A stretch of DNA of 64,000 nt, from the NCBI GenBank assembly GCA_963715405.1, contig OY970239.1, positions 310,001 to 374,000 of the forward strand, in the 5' to 3' direction. Position numbers and translations under genes: made by a program. Each line of letters starts with the position of its first letter. The first letter of the stretch is position 1. The notes below the pieces were generated by a model. It made no database searches and was not told where the DNA came from. It worked only from the letters and a program-made list of their open reading frames with translations. This document shows, one piece after another, positions 50,710 to 60,685 of this stretch. The stretch comes from JALZKA01 sp963715405. Its GTDB lineage: Bacteria; Actinomycetota; Thermoleophilia; Solirubrobacterales; 70-9.

Positions 50710-53700
50710 ATGTCTGACCGCGACTTCATAGCTGCGACCCGCGACCGTGTCGTCGTCTTTGACGGCGGGATGGGCGCGACCCTGGAGCAGTTCGACCTTT
50801 CATCCGAGGACTACGGTGGGCTTCCCGGCAAGTGCCACGAGGCGCTCGTCCTCAACCGCCCGGACGTGATCCAGGCGGTTCACGAGTCGATGCTCGCCGC
50901 GGGCGCCGAGGTGCTGGAGACGGACTCGTTTCAGGGCTCGCGCCTGAAGCTGGAGGAATGGGGCTTGGGCGAGCAGACGCTCGAGGTCAACCAGCGCGCC
51001 GCCGAAATTGCACGCAAGGCTGCAGGGCCCCACCGCTTCGTCGCCGGATCCATCGGCCCGACGGGCTTCCTGCCTTCTTCGGACGATCCGACCCTCGGCG
51101 ACATCACCTTCCGCCGCCTCGTTGAAGTCTTCGAAGAGCAGGCACGCGGCCTGGTCGAAGGCGGAGCCGACCTCATCATCATCGAGACGGCTCAGGACAT
51201 CCTCGAGGTGAAAGCGGCGATCTTCGGAGCGCGTGAGGCGTTCAAGGCGACTGGCCGCACTCTGCCGATCCAGACCTCGGTCTCGCTTCTGCCGCAGGGC
51301 GGAAAGATGCTTCTCGGCACGGACATCGCGGCCGTACTGACGACGCTGCGCTCGCTCGACGTGGACGTGATCGGCCTCAACTGCTCGACCGGACCCGAGG
51401 ACATGCGCGATGCGATCCGCTACCTCGGCGAGAACTCGCCGCTGCCGGTGCACTGCATCCCGAACGCCGGCCTGCCCCTCCAGGGGCCGGACGGCGAGAC
51501 GATCTTTCCCGAGACGCCGGAGCAGATCTCCAAGGTGCTCGGCGAATTCGTCGAACGGCACGGGGTGGGCATCGTCGGCGGCTGTTGCGGCACCACGCCC
51601 GATCACATCCGCGCGATAGCCGAACGCGTCAAGGGCAAGACCCCGGCGCCGCGTCCCTCGGCGGCGGCGCCCCTCGTCTCCTCGATGATGACCGCGACCG
51701 ACCTCGTGCAGGAGCCACGCCCGACCCTCGTGGGGGAGCGCGTCAACTCGCAGGGCTCGCGAAAGGCGAAGGAGCTTCTCCTCGCCGACGACTACGACGG
51801 CCTTGTTCAGGTCGCCGAGGACCAGGTTTCGGGCGGCGCCCACGTCCTGGACGTGTGCGTTGCGCTGACCGAGCGCGCGGACGAAGATGTCCAGATGCGC
51901 GAGGTCGTCCAGCGCGTCTCGCTCACCCAGCCGGCTCCGATCCAGATCGACTCGACCGAGCCCGAGGTGATCGAGGCCGCGCTCGAGGCGCTCCCCGGCC
52001 GGGCGATCGTGAACTCGATCAACCTCGAGGCGGGGCGCGACAAGGCGGATCGCGTGATCCCGATGGCGAAGGCCCACGGCGCGGCGCTGATCGCGCTGAC
52101 TATCGATGAGGTCGGGATGGCGAAAACGGCCGAGCGAAAGCTCGAGATCGCACGGCGCATCACCGAGATCGCGTGTGACGAACACGGGCTCGATCCCGAG
52201 ACGCTCATCTTCGATGCGCTCACGTTCACCCTCACGACGGGCGACGAGGAGTGGAGGCCGTCCGCTGTGGCGACCATCGAGGGCATCCGGGCGATCAAGG
52301 AGGGCATCCCTGGCGTGAAGACTTCGCTGGGCGTTTCGAACGTCTCGTTCGGCGTGTCGCTCCCCGCACGGTCGGTCCTCAACTCAGTGTTCCTTCACCA
52401 CTGCGTGGACGCCGGGCTCGACCTCGCGATGGTGAACCCGAACCACATCACTCCTTACGGAGAGATCCCCGAAGAGGAGCGCGAGCTGGCCGACGATCTC
52501 GTCTTCAACCGCCGAGACGACGCCCTCGAGCGCTTCATCGCGCACTTCGAGTCGAAGGGCTCAGAAGAGGCGGACGAGGCGGAGGACCCGACGGCCGAGA
52601 TGGAGCCCGAGGAGGCGCTTCACTGGCACATCCTTCGCCGCAAGAAGGACGGAGTCGAGGAGTGGATCGACCGCTCCGTGGAAAAGATCGGCGCGGTCCC
52701 CACGCTGAACGGCGTGCTCCTTCCCGCGATGAAGGAGGTCGGCGACAAGTTCGGTGCCGGCGAGCTGATCCTGCCGTTCGTTCTCCAGTCCGCCGAGGTG
52801 ATGAAGCGGGCCGTCGCGCAGCTCGAGAACTATCTCGACCGGATCGAGGGCCACGCGAAGGGCAAGGTCGTGATCGCGACGGTCTTCGGCGACGTCCACG
52901 ACATCGGCAAGTCGCTGGTCAACACGATCCTCACCAACAACGGCTACTCGGTCGTGGACCTGGGAAAGCAGGTCCCGATCGACACGATCATCGATGCCGC
53001 GATCGAGCACGAGGCCGACGCGATCGGCCTCTCGGCGCTCCTCGTCTCGACCTCGAAGCAGATGCCCGCTTGCATCGGCGAGCTCCACGACCGGAATCTT
53101 GAGTTCCCGGTCCTGATCGGCGGCGCCGCGATCAATCGTGACTTCGGCCGCCGTGCGCTCTATCCGCTCGGCAAGGAGTCCGACGAGGTCTACGAACCAG
53201 GCGTCTTTTATTGCAAAGACGCCTTCGCCGGGCTCGACACGGTGGATGCTCTCGTGGACGAGGCGGCGCGGGAAGCCCTCGTCGCGAAGATCCGCGACGA
53301 GGCGGCGGAGCTTCGCAGCCGCCCGGTGCAAGAGGACAAGGGGCCGCCGACTACGGACGACAGCGTGCGCTCGGCTGTCTCAACGGATAATGACATACCC
53401 GCGCCACCGTTCTGGGGCATCCGCGACGTCGAGGTCGACCTGGAGGAGGTCTTTCCCTATCTCGACCGTCACGTGCTGTTCAAGCTCCACTGGGGCGGCC
53501 GCGGCAAGAAGGGCGAGGAGTGGCGCCAAATCGTCGAGGGCCACGACGGCGACGAGGGCTTTGCCCCAAAGCTCGAGCGCATGTGGGCAGAGCAGGACTA
53601 CCTCCAGCCGAAGGTCCGCGTGGGTTACTTCCCCTGCAACGCTGACGGCAACGAGCTGATCGTTTTCGACCCGGACGATCCCGATCGCGAGCTAGAGCGG

Positions 53701-54291
53701 CTGGTGTTCCCGCGCCAGCCCCGGCACGACCGCATTTGCCTAGCGGACTTCTACAAGCCGCTCGACTCCGGCGAGCGGGACGTCGTCGCCCTCCAGGGCG
53801 TGACGGTCGGCGCAGAGGTGACCAAGCGGATCGAGGCGCTCGAGCGGGAGGGCGAGTTCGCCGAGCAGCTATTCGTCCACGGCCTGGGAGTCCAGGCGGC
53901 GGAAGGACTAGCGGAGTGGAACCACGCCAACGTCCGAGCGGACCTAGCCGTCGAGGCTGGCCAGGGGCGTCGGTATTCGTGGGGCTACCCCGCGTGCCCG
54001 GAGCAGTCCGAGCACGAAAAGCTCTGGCGCCTTCTCGAGCTCGAGGAGCTCGGCATGACCCTCTCCGACGGCTATGCGGTCGAGCCCGAGCAGTCCACGG
54101 TCGCGATCATCGCCCACCATCCGCAGGCGGTCTATTTCGGTATGAAGTCGGGCTTCGTGCCGGCCGAGCCGAAGCAGGACGAGCTGATCGCGGGCACCGA
54201 GCGCGGGGGAGAGCTGCCGCCGGACGAAGAATTCGAGGGCGACGGGACGATCGAAGCTGAGGCTTCCGAGGAGCCCGCCGAGGCCCGCTAA
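50710..54291 (+). CDS. metH: Cobalamin-dependent methionine synthase
   Basis: A 1193-residue, full-length MetH. Homocysteine-binding domain (about 1-300) with zinc ligands near Cys224 (GLNCSTGPED) and the Cys pair in GGCCGTTPDHI (about 292); pterin domain (about 330-600: VGERVNSQGSRKAKELL, DEVGMAKTAERKLEIA); B12 cap and cobalamin domains (about 610-880) with the lower-ligand motif DVHDIGK (about 728-734); C-terminal activation domain (about 900-1180, DLAVEAGQGRRYSWGYPACPEQSEHEKLW). It methylates homocysteine from methyl-tetrahydrofolate and is controlled by the SAM-I riboswitch just upstream. Confidence 0.96.
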   Translation: MSDRDFIAATRDRVVVFDGGMGATLEQFDLSSEDYGGLPGKCHEALVLNRPDVIQAVHESMLAAGAEVLETDSFQGSRLKLEEWGLGEQTLEVNQRAAEIARKAAGPHRFVAGSIGPTGFLPSSDDPTLGDITFRRLVEVFEEQARGLVEGGADLIIIETAQDILEVKAAIFGAREAFKATGRTLPIQTSVSLLPQGGKMLLGTDIAAVLTTLRSLDVDVIGLNCSTGPEDMRDAIRYLGENSPLPVHCIPNAGLPLQGPDGETIFPETPEQISKVLGEFVERHGVGIVGGCCGTTPDHIRAIAERVKGKTPAPRPSAAAPLVSSMMTATDLVQEPRPTLVGERVNSQGSRKAKELLLADDYDGLVQVAEDQVSGGAHVLDVCVALTERADEDVQMREVVQRVSLTQPAPIQIDSTEPEVIEAALEALPGRAIVNSINLEAGRDKADRVIPMAKAHGAALIALTIDEVGMAKTAERKLEIARRITEIACDEHGLDPETLIFDALTFTLTTGDEEWRPSAVATIEGIRAIKEGIPGVKTSLGVSNVSFGVSLPARSVLNSVFLHHCVDAGLDLAMVNPNHITPYGEIPEEERELADDLVFNRRDDALERFIAHFESKGSEEADEAEDPTAEMEPEEALHWHILRRKKDGVEEWIDRSVEKIGAVPTLNGVLLPAMKEVGDKFGAGELILPFVLQSAEVMKRAVAQLENYLDRIEGHAKGKVVIATVFGDVHDIGKSLVNTILTNNGYSVVDLGKQVPIDTIIDAAIEHEADAIGLSALLVSTSKQMPACIGELHDRNLEFPVLIGGAAINRDFGRRALYPLGKESDEVYEPGVFYCKDAFAGLDTVDALVDEAAREALVAKIRDEAAELRSRPVQEDKGPPTTDDSVRSAVSTDNDIPAPPFWGIRDVEVDLEEVFPYLDRHVLFKLHWGGRGKKGEEWRQIVEGHDGDEGFAPKLERMWAEQDYLQPKVRVGYFPCNADGNELIVFDPDDPDRELERLVFPRQPRHDRICLADFYKPLDSGERDVVALQGVTVGAEVTKRIEALEREGEFAEQLFVHGLGVQAAEGLAEWNHANVRADLAVEAGQGRRYSWGYPACPEQSEHEKLWRLLELEELGMTLSDGYAVEPEQSTVAIIAHHPQAVYFGMKSGFVPAEPKQDELIAGTERGGELPPDEEFEGDGTIEAEASEEPAEAR

Positions 54292-54309
54292 GCGCCGGCT
54301 CGCATCGCC

Positions 54310-54603
54310 CTAGTATCCGGTACCTGAGCCCTGGTTTTCCGGCTCGCTCTCCAACTCGTTGCCCTCGTCTTCGAGCTCTAGCTCGGCGTCGTCTGCGGCT
54401 TCGCCCGCCTCGTCGGTAGCTTCGTCTGCGGCGTCGCCCGCGTCTTCGGCGGCTTCCTCGCCTTCCTGCGCCGCGTCGTCGGCGGCGTTCTCGATGTCTT
54501 CGCTCGCGCCTTCGTCGTCACCGCAGCCTGTCGCGGCAGCTCCGAAGCCGGCGAACGCGACCACCGAGGCCGCGACGGCTACACGGTGGCGTAGAAGCAT
54601 CAA
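54310..54603 (-). CDS. Small acidic lipoprotein
   Basis: 97 residues. A lipoprotein-like signal with lipobox AAATGC (about residue 27) precedes a low-complexity, strongly acidic Ala/Glu/Asp repeat region (EEAAEDAGDAADEATDEAGEAADD). No family can be assigned. The start overlaps the stop of the aldehyde dehydrogenase gene by 4 nt. Confidence 0.6.
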   Translation of the reverse strand: MMLLRHRVAVAASVVAFAGFGAAATGCGDDEGASEDIENAADDAAQEGEEAAEDAGDAADEATDEAGEAADDAELELEDEGNELESEPENQGSGTGY

Positions 54604-56174
54604 AGGCCCAGCCTGTTCCGCAGGCCCCGCGCGTTGATGAGCCGGTAGAGCCGGTTCATCAGCTTGCGGCGGGTGGGCGTGTACGGGTACCAGAGCGGCT
54701 CGGACTTGGTGTTCGGCAGGCGCGGCGAAACGATCGTCTCGGTCCGGCAGTACTTGCGGATGCCGCCCGGTCCGTGGCGCCAGCCGATGCCCGAATCCTT
54801 CCAGCCGCCCATCGGGACCTCGAGGTGGAAGTAGTTGATGAGCGCGTCGTTGATGTTCGCGGCGCCGACCTCGAGCTGCTCGGCGACCTTCTCGGCACGT
54901 CCCACGTCGCCTGAGAACACCGAGGCCGAGAGGCCGTAGCGCGTGTCGTTGGCCATCCGGATCGCCTCGCCGGCGTCCTTGACCTTCATCACGCCGACCA
55001 CCGGGCCGAACGTCTCGTCGCGCATCACCTTCATCGAGTGGTCGGCGTCGGCGACGACCGTCGGCTCGTACCAGTCGCCGGGGCCGTCCTTGCGCTTGCC
55101 GCCAGTGAGAATCCGGGCGCCCTTCTGGCGCGCATCCTCGACGTGGTCGGAGACGATGTCGATCTGAGCGGGCGAGGTCATGGCGCCCTGCTCGGCCGAG
55201 TAAGAGCGCCCGTCAGCGCCCTGGCGAAGCTCGCCGACACTCTGGGCAAGGCGATTAACGAACTCGTCGTAAACCGGCTCCTCGACGTAGATCCGCTCGA
55301 TCGACATGCAGACCTGGCCCGTGTTCACGAAGCCGCCGTACGAGCAGGCGTTGACGGCGCGGTCCATGTCGGCGTCGGCGAGGACGATCGCGGGGTCTTT
55401 GCCGCCGAGCTCGAGCGAGACGGGCGTGAGCGTGTCCGCGGCGCGTTTCATCACGATCTTGCCGGTCCGGTCCGAGCCCGTGAAGTGCATGTAGTCCGCG
55501 CTGTCGATGAGGGCGCCGCCAGTGTCGCCGGTGCCGTTCACGAAGTCGATGATGTCGGGACCGCCGACCTCTTCCTTCCAGCCGCGGATCACCTCCATCA
55601 GCTCCAGCGGCGTGAACTCCGACGGCTTGATCACGACTGCCGAGCCCGCCATGAGGGCAGGGATGGCGTCGCCGGCCGAGAGAATCAGCGGGAAGTTCCA
55701 GGGGCTGATGATCCCGACCACCGGGTAGGGCCGGTAACGAACCCGCAGGCGCTTTACCTTGCCGGGCAGAAGGCCCGGGGTGGGCGTCTCGTCGGCGAGA
55801 TACTTCTCGCCGTTCTCGCCCCAGAAGTTGATCGCCATCTCGAGGTAGATGGACTCGAGTCCGGCGTCGCCGCGCACCTTGCCGGTCTCCTCCTGGACGA
55901 CGTCGGCGATGTGCTCTCGGTTCTCGATGAGCCAATCGCGCCAGCGTTCGAGCCAGCGGCGGCGCCCGGCGAAGCCGATCGCCTCCCACTCAGCCTGGTT
56001 CGAGCGGACACGGGCCACAACCTCGGCCACCCGCTCCGGCGAGTCCACCTCGACGTTCTGAACGACAGAGCCGTCGATGGGACGGTGCACTTCGAATGTT
56101 TCGGCGGCCTCGGCGTGCCCGTTTGAGCTCGCTGTGGTCGCCTCGGGCGCGGTGGTCGCGGCGGTTGGCTCCAT
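54600..56174 (-). CDS. Aldehyde dehydrogenase (succinate-semialdehyde-type)
   Basis: 524 residues. ALDH signature: PWNFPLILSAGDAIPALMAGSAVVIKPSE, the general-base Glu in SLELGGKDPAIV and catalytic Cys in NTGQVCMSIERIYV. Oxidises an aldehyde to the acid with NAD(P). The C-terminus has an extra helical tail (NTKSEPLWYPYTPTRRKLMNRLYRLI) not usual in the core family. The N-terminal ~25 residues are low complexity; the start may be downstream. Confidence 0.88.
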   Translation of the reverse strand: MEPTAATTAPEATTASSNGHAEAAETFEVHRPIDGSVVQNVEVDSPERVAEVVARVRSNQAEWEAIGFAGRRRWLERWRDWLIENREHIADVVQEETGKVRGDAGLESIYLEMAINFWGENGEKYLADETPTPGLLPGKVKRLRVRYRPYPVVGIISPWNFPLILSAGDAIPALMAGSAVVIKPSEFTPLELMEVIRGWKEEVGGPDIIDFVNGTGDTGGALIDSADYMHFTGSDRTGKIVMKRAADTLTPVSLELGGKDPAIVLADADMDRAVNACSYGGFVNTGQVCMSIERIYVEEPVYDEFVNRLAQSVGELRQGADGRSYSAEQGAMTSPAQIDIVSDHVEDARQKGARILTGGKRKDGPGDWYEPTVVADADHSMKVMRDETFGPVVGVMKVKDAGEAIRMANDTRYGLSASVFSGDVGRAEKVAEQLEVGAANINDALINYFHLEVPMGGWKDSGIGWRHGPGGIRKYCRTETIVSPRLPNTKSEPLWYPYTPTRRKLMNRLYRLINARGLRNRLGL

Positions 56175-56213
56175 GATGGGACTGTACCGCGCTCCGGCCC
56201 CTCGGCAAAGGGC

Positions 56214-58592
56214 TTAGTTGGCGGGTTCGAGCCGGTAAAGCGCGCCGTCGCTCAGAGAGGTGATGTAAACCTCGCGCGTGATCGGGTCCTCGGTGAAAGA
56301 GGTGATGAGGGACACCTCTGGGGCGATCTGCTTGTAGGAGTCGACCCTGGAGAGCTTCGGGACGAAGCTCCTGAGGCGTTTCGCGAAGAAATCGGTGAAG
56401 AGGTATCGGCCGTAGAGATTGGTCAGGCCGGGATCCCGCACCACGAGGCCGCCGATGACGGACCGACCCCGGTTTCGCCCATAAGCGAGCACGGGAGTGT
56501 CGTGGTTCCTCGCGCTCGGGGTCGGGGCGGTCGGGTCGCCGTCCGAGTCGACGAAGCGCTCGAACCCCTCGAACCGGTCCCAGCCGAAGTTGGCGCCCGC
56601 CAGCGTTGATGGCCGCTCGATCGAGACCTCCTCGAACTGCTGCTGGCCGACGTCCCCGATCATGATGTTGCCGCTTACGGGCTCGAAGTTGAAGCGGAAC
56701 GGGTTGCGGAGGCCGAGCGCGTAGATCTCGTTGCGCCCCGCTTTGCCGACGAACGGGTTTGAGTTCGGAATGGTGTACGGATCGCCCCCCGACCGCCTGG
56801 GATTGATGCGAATGAGCTTGCCGAGGAGGCTCCCCTTGTCCTGGGCGTTCTCCTGCGGGTCGCCGCCGCCCCCGCCACCACCGTCGCCGGTGGCGAAGTA
56901 CATGAAGCCGTCGGGCCCGAAGACGAGCTGGCCGCCATAGTGGTTGTCGGCGAACCTGTGGCGGATCCTGATCACCTGGCGGCGGCTCGACTCTCTCGCA
57001 TCCAGCGGGGTGTCCGTCTCGAACTCCGAGACGACGATGTCGCCGTTGGCCTCGTCCGTGTAGTAGGCGTAGACCAATCCGTTCGTTGCGAAGTTCGGGT
57101 GAAAGGCCATGCCCAAGAAGCCCTGCTCGCCAGAGCTTTCGGTCAAATCCGTGATGTTGAGGAAGTCGCCCGGCTGCGTCTCGCCGTTTACCACGACCTC
57201 GGCCGTGCCTCCCTGCTCGACGATGTAGACGTTGTTCGGCTGGCCTGGCGCAAACGCGGAGTTGACCGGCGATTCGAAGGCGCCGCCAACCTCCACGAGG
57301 TCGACCGCGCCCTCGCCGTCGCCGACCGGGGGCCCCTGCCTTGGCGTGACGATGGGATCGAGGCGGTGGACCGTTCCGTTGAGGGAGACGATGTAGACGC
57401 GGTCTTGTGAGTCCTCGCCGATCCCGGCGACGCTGCCGATCCCGAACGCGTGACCCTGGAGGCCCGTGATGCTGTTCGTCTCGAGGTTTGGCAAGAAACT
57501 GCGGGTGGTCGGTTGCGTAAATGCCTCGCCGAAGAAGTAGCGGTCGTTCGCCGGGTCGAACGTGGTGCCGGCGAGTCGTGGATCGCGCACGAAGACCCCG
57601 CCGATGACCGAGATTCCGCGAAGCGTCGAGTCGGGGGGAGTGACGGGGCGCGGATAGTCGTGGATCGGCTCGATGAGGGGAAGATTGGTCGCGCGCGCCG
57701 GGTCGAACGGAAGCGTGCCTTCACGGGCGGGCCAGCCGAAGTCCGCACCCTTCGCTTCGGCGATCGGCACGATGCTCACTTCCTCGCGCGCGGACTGGCC
57801 GACGTCGCCGATCGCGATGTTGCTGCCGTCGAACGAGAAGCGGAACGGGTTGCGTAGTCCTATGGACCAGATTTCGTCCCGGCCTGGCGCACCGACGAAC
57901 GGGTTCGCATTGGGAATGCGATAGCCGAGGCCATCGCGCCCACCCTCCTTCATCGGGTTGATGCGAAGGAGCTTCCCGAGCAGGCTGGCCTTCCTCCTCG
58001 CGTTGTCGAACTCATCGCCGCCGCCGCCTCCGTCACCGGTTGCAAGCCACATCCGCCCATCGGGCCCGAACGCGATGGTGCCGCCGTTGTGGTTGCCTGC
58101 GTCGCGGTGGGGGATCGTGATAACCGTGCGGCGCGTGCTCTCCCGGCCGATGCGGGGGTCGCCTCGGCGCGTCTTGAACTCGGCGACCTCGATGTCGCAG
58201 CCACCGGTTGCGCCGTTGCAGTCCTTGTTCGTGAAGTAGGCATAGACGAGCCCGGACTCGGCGAAGCCGGGCGGAAAGGCGATCGAGAGCAGGCCTTGCT
58301 CGCCGCCTGCCGTGACGATGCCTGAGAGGTCGAGGAAGGGCTCTGCGAGCTGCACACCGTTTTCGACGACCATCACCCTGCCGCCACGCTCGGTGACGTA
58401 GAGGAGGTCGGGAAAGCCCGGCGCGCCGGTGGCATGAACTGGGCTCTCGAACGAGCCGCCGTAGGGAGTAGCGGTGACGTCTGTGATGCCGGCCTTTGCG
58501 GACCCCGCGAGGAGGAGGGAGGCAGCGCCTGCCGCTGCCAGTCCTGCCAATCCGCTCCGCTTGATCCGTTCCGTCTTCACCCGCTCACTCAC
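56214..58592 (-). CDS. Secreted PQQ-dependent aldose sugar dehydrogenase, internally duplicated
   Basis: 792 residues starting at GTG with a Sec signal (AGLAAAGAASLLLAGSAKA). Two tandem copies of the GSDH beta-propeller domain (about 38-400 and 425-785). Both carry the same landmarks: the first has HRDAGNHNGGTIAFGPDGRMWLATGDGG and GLRNPFRFSFDGSNIAIGDVGQ, the second HRFADNHYGGQLVFGPDGFMYFATGDGG and GLRNPFRFNFEPVSGNIMIGDVGQ. Each copy would be a complete domain, so the protein likely has two propellers. Catalysis is inferred from the family; whether both are active is unknown. Confidence 0.85.
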   Translation of the reverse strand: MSERVKTERIKRSGLAGLAAAGAASLLLAGSAKAGITDVTATPYGGSFESPVHATGAPGFPDLLYVTERGGRVMVVENGVQLAEPFLDLSGIVTAGGEQGLLSIAFPPGFAESGLVYAYFTNKDCNGATGGCDIEVAEFKTRRGDPRIGRESTRRTVITIPHRDAGNHNGGTIAFGPDGRMWLATGDGGGGGDEFDNARRKASLLGKLLRINPMKEGGRDGLGYRIPNANPFVGAPGRDEIWSIGLRNPFRFSFDGSNIAIGDVGQSAREEVSIVPIAEAKGADFGWPAREGTLPFDPARATNLPLIEPIHDYPRPVTPPDSTLRGISVIGGVFVRDPRLAGTTFDPANDRYFFGEAFTQPTTRSFLPNLETNSITGLQGHAFGIGSVAGIGEDSQDRVYIVSLNGTVHRLDPIVTPRQGPPVGDGEGAVDLVEVGGAFESPVNSAFAPGQPNNVYIVEQGGTAEVVVNGETQPGDFLNITDLTESSGEQGFLGMAFHPNFATNGLVYAYYTDEANGDIVVSEFETDTPLDARESSRRQVIRIRHRFADNHYGGQLVFGPDGFMYFATGDGGGGGGGDPQENAQDKGSLLGKLIRINPRRSGGDPYTIPNSNPFVGKAGRNEIYALGLRNPFRFNFEPVSGNIMIGDVGQQQFEEVSIERPSTLAGANFGWDRFEGFERFVDSDGDPTAPTPSARNHDTPVLAYGRNRGRSVIGGLVVRDPGLTNLYGRYLFTDFFAKRLRSFVPKLSRVDSYKQIAPEVSLITSFTEDPITREVYITSLSDGALYRLEPAN

Positions 58593-58637
58593 GGTATCGG
58601 CAACCCGCCCGAGAGGCGTGAGTTGCGTTTCTGAGGA

Positions 58638-59861
58638 TCAGCCCCTCTCCGGCACGAGCCGGAACACCGGTCCGTCAAGGGACACGGCATAGATGCGCCC
58701 CTTCTCGTCTTCGCCGAATGACGAGATCGAAGGAACCTGGAGCCCGAGCGTCCGGTCGTCCTGCGCGCTCCCCTCTTCAGCCTCGGCCGCGGTGAAGCTG
58801 CGGAGCTGGCCTTGGCAGAAGTCGGCGTAGAGGTAACGGCCGTATAGCGTCCTAAGCGACTTGTCGCGGACGACGAAGCCGCCGGTCACCGAGCAGCCGA
58901 GGTCGCGGCCGTAGGTGAGAATCGGATCGATCGCGTTCGGCGCCTCCTGATCAGCGTTGAAGGGCTCCGTCCCTTCGAAGGCCGACCAGCCGAAATTGGC
59001 GTCTTCCCCCGGCTGGGCCAGAAGGTCGATCTCCTCCAGCGAGTTCTGGCCGACGTCGCCGATCCAAAGCGCGCCGGTCTTGCGATCGAACGAAAAGCGC
59101 CACGGGTTCCGGAGGCCGTAAGCGAGGACCTCGGGCCGCGCGCCGTCCTCGTCGGCGAACGGGTTGTTCTTGGGGATCGAGTAGTCGCCAGAGCCCTTGC
59201 CGTGCTCCGCCGAGGGATCGATCCGCAAGATCTTGCCGAGCAGGACGCCGAGGTCCTGGCCGGTGCGCTCCGGGTCGCCCGTGGAGCCGCCATCGCCCAG
59301 CCCGACGAGGAGGTTGCCGTCGTCGTCGAAGAGGAGGAGGCCACCGTTGTGGTTCGCGTATGGCTGGTCGACTGCGAGCAGGGTGCGGGCGGAGCGGTCA
59401 TCGACCTCACCTTTGTTGTCGGTCCGGTACTCGACAACCCGCGTGTCGCCGTCCCTGTTCGTGTAGTCGACGTAGAAGAGCCCTGAGCGCTTGTAGTCAG
59501 GCGAAAATGCGACCGAGAGCAAACCCTGCTCGCCTCCCGCCGTGATCTCATCGGAGATGTCGAGGAAGGTCGATTGCTTTCCGCCCGGGGCGACCCTGAT
59601 GATCTGGCCGGTCTGCTCGACTACGTAGAGCGCGCGGTCGCCCTCGGGCTGCGTGACATAGACGGGGTCCTCGAAGCTGCCGATCTCCTCCAGGGCGACG
59701 CCGCCGTCCCCGGTCGCCTGATTGCCTCCCCCTCCGCCTCCCGGATCGGGCTCCGGCTGGGTCACGGCCGGAATGTCTTCTGGCTCGGGCTCGTCCTTCT
59801 CGCCGCACCCGGCAGCGGCCAGCGCGAGGAGGGATAAGGAGATCGCGACTGGGGCGCGCAT
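58638..59861 (-). CDS. PQQ-dependent sugar dehydrogenase lipoprotein
   Basis: 407 residues. Lipobox LLALAAAGC (Cys about 19) and an acidic, Gly-rich linker precede one GSDH propeller: ANHNGGLLLFDDDGNLLVGLGDGGSTGDPERTGQDLGVLLGKILRIDP and GLRNPWRFSFDRKTGALWIGDVGQNSLEEIDLL. It oxidises an aldose or other carbohydrate in the periplasm. It lies 45 nt from the duplicated gene on the same strand, possibly co-transcribed. Confidence 0.87.
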   Translation of the reverse strand: MRAPVAISLSLLALAAAGCGEKDEPEPEDIPAVTQPEPDPGGGGGGNQATGDGGVALEEIGSFEDPVYVTQPEGDRALYVVEQTGQIIRVAPGGKQSTFLDISDEITAGGEQGLLSVAFSPDYKRSGLFYVDYTNRDGDTRVVEYRTDNKGEVDDRSARTLLAVDQPYANHNGGLLLFDDDGNLLVGLGDGGSTGDPERTGQDLGVLLGKILRIDPSAEHGKGSGDYSIPKNNPFADEDGARPEVLAYGLRNPWRFSFDRKTGALWIGDVGQNSLEEIDLLAQPGEDANFGWSAFEGTEPFNADQEAPNAIDPILTYGRDLGCSVTGGFVVRDKSLRTLYGRYLYADFCQGQLRSFTAAEAEEGSAQDDRTLGLQVPSISSFGEDEKGRIYAVSLDGPVFRLVPERG

Positions 59862-59901
59862 GCGCTGCGAACGGTAGGGGATGCGATGCGCGGAGCGCGG
59901 A

Positions 59902-60585
59902 CTACTTGGAGGGCGAGACGACGTTGCCCTGCTCGTCGACGGCGGCGGCGGGCGGCTTGGTTGAGATCGTTGCCACGAACTCGCCCTCGACCGGCTCGCC
60001 TGTGTCGGTCACGGCCTTCGCCTTGCCGTCGAGTCCGGCGGCCACCTCGTAGTTGACGGTGTAGGTGCCGCCCACGACCGGAGTCACGCGAAACACGGTG
60101 TGGATCTCATCGCCGGGCGCAAGCTCGCCGAACGAGTACGTGTTGGTGGAAGAGGTTTCGGCTCCGGCGGTGGGCGCCGAGTCGAGGTCGCCGGATGAGG
60201 TTCCCGGCTCGAGGATCTTGGGGTAGTCGTTCTCGAGGATCCAGACCGGCCGGTTCGGATCGGCGAGGCCTTCCTGCTCCGAGCGGATGTTGAATGACCC
60301 GTCGGCCTTCTCGTCACCCGTATAGATGGTTACGACGAGGTTGGGTATGTCCTCCTGGCCCGAGTTCCGGAACGCAAGCTCCAGATCGGTTGTCTCCGCG
60401 AGCCGTTGCTTCGGCGGGAACTCGGCAACGGTGACCTCGACCGGGTAGTCACCTTCCTCCTCGTTCTCATCCTGGCGTGGGTCCGATCCGCCGCAACCGG
60501 CGACGAGCAGGACGGCCATTCCGAGACAGAAGGCTCGGAGCCCCTGGACCCGCTTTGAGCGGGAGCTTGTGGTCTCCTCCCCCAA
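59902..60585 (-). CDS. Lipoprotein of unknown function
   Basis: 227 residues starting at TTG (the only start that gives a complete signal: GLRAFCLGMAVLLVAGC, lipobox LVAGC). The mature part is beta-rich and acidic (ELAFRNSGQEDIPNLVVTIYTGDEKADGSF, GELAPGDEIHTVFRVTPVVGGTYTVNYEV), with no cysteines besides the lipobox. A predicted secreted Ig/FN3-like fold is possible but not certain. It lies upstream of the sugar dehydrogenase genes. Confidence 0.65.
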   Translation of the reverse strand: MGEETTSSRSKRVQGLRAFCLGMAVLLVAGCGGSDPRQDENEEEGDYPVEVTVAEFPPKQRLAETTDLELAFRNSGQEDIPNLVVTIYTGDEKADGSFNIRSEQEGLADPNRPVWILENDYPKILEPGTSSGDLDSAPTAGAETSSTNTYSFGELAPGDEIHTVFRVTPVVGGTYTVNYEVAAGLDGKAKAVTDTGEPVEGEFVATISTKPPAAAVDEQGNVVSPSK

Positions 60586-60646
60586 GGCGCGCGGAACATA
60601 CCATCCGCGGGCCCTACATTAAGCGCGCGCTAAGTGCGGTTGTGGG

Positions 60647-60676
60647 TTGGCGTCCAACGTCGCCATGGATTAGTCT
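60647..60676 (+). promoter_or_regulatory. Putative promoter of the yrbE/mla operon
   Basis: TTGGCG (60647-60652), 18-nt spacer, TAGTCT (60671-60676). The palindrome GTTGG-CGT-CCAAC (60646-60658) overlaps the -35. The predicted start (~60683) leaves a short leader that is almost entirely the hairpin at 60686. Confidence 0.4.
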
Positions 60677-60685
60677 TCAGCGAGT

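Noticed and set aside
55038..56126. Plus-strand ORF opposite the aldehyde dehydrogenase
   Set aside because: Shadow of the sense gene, which has all ALDH catalytic motifs.
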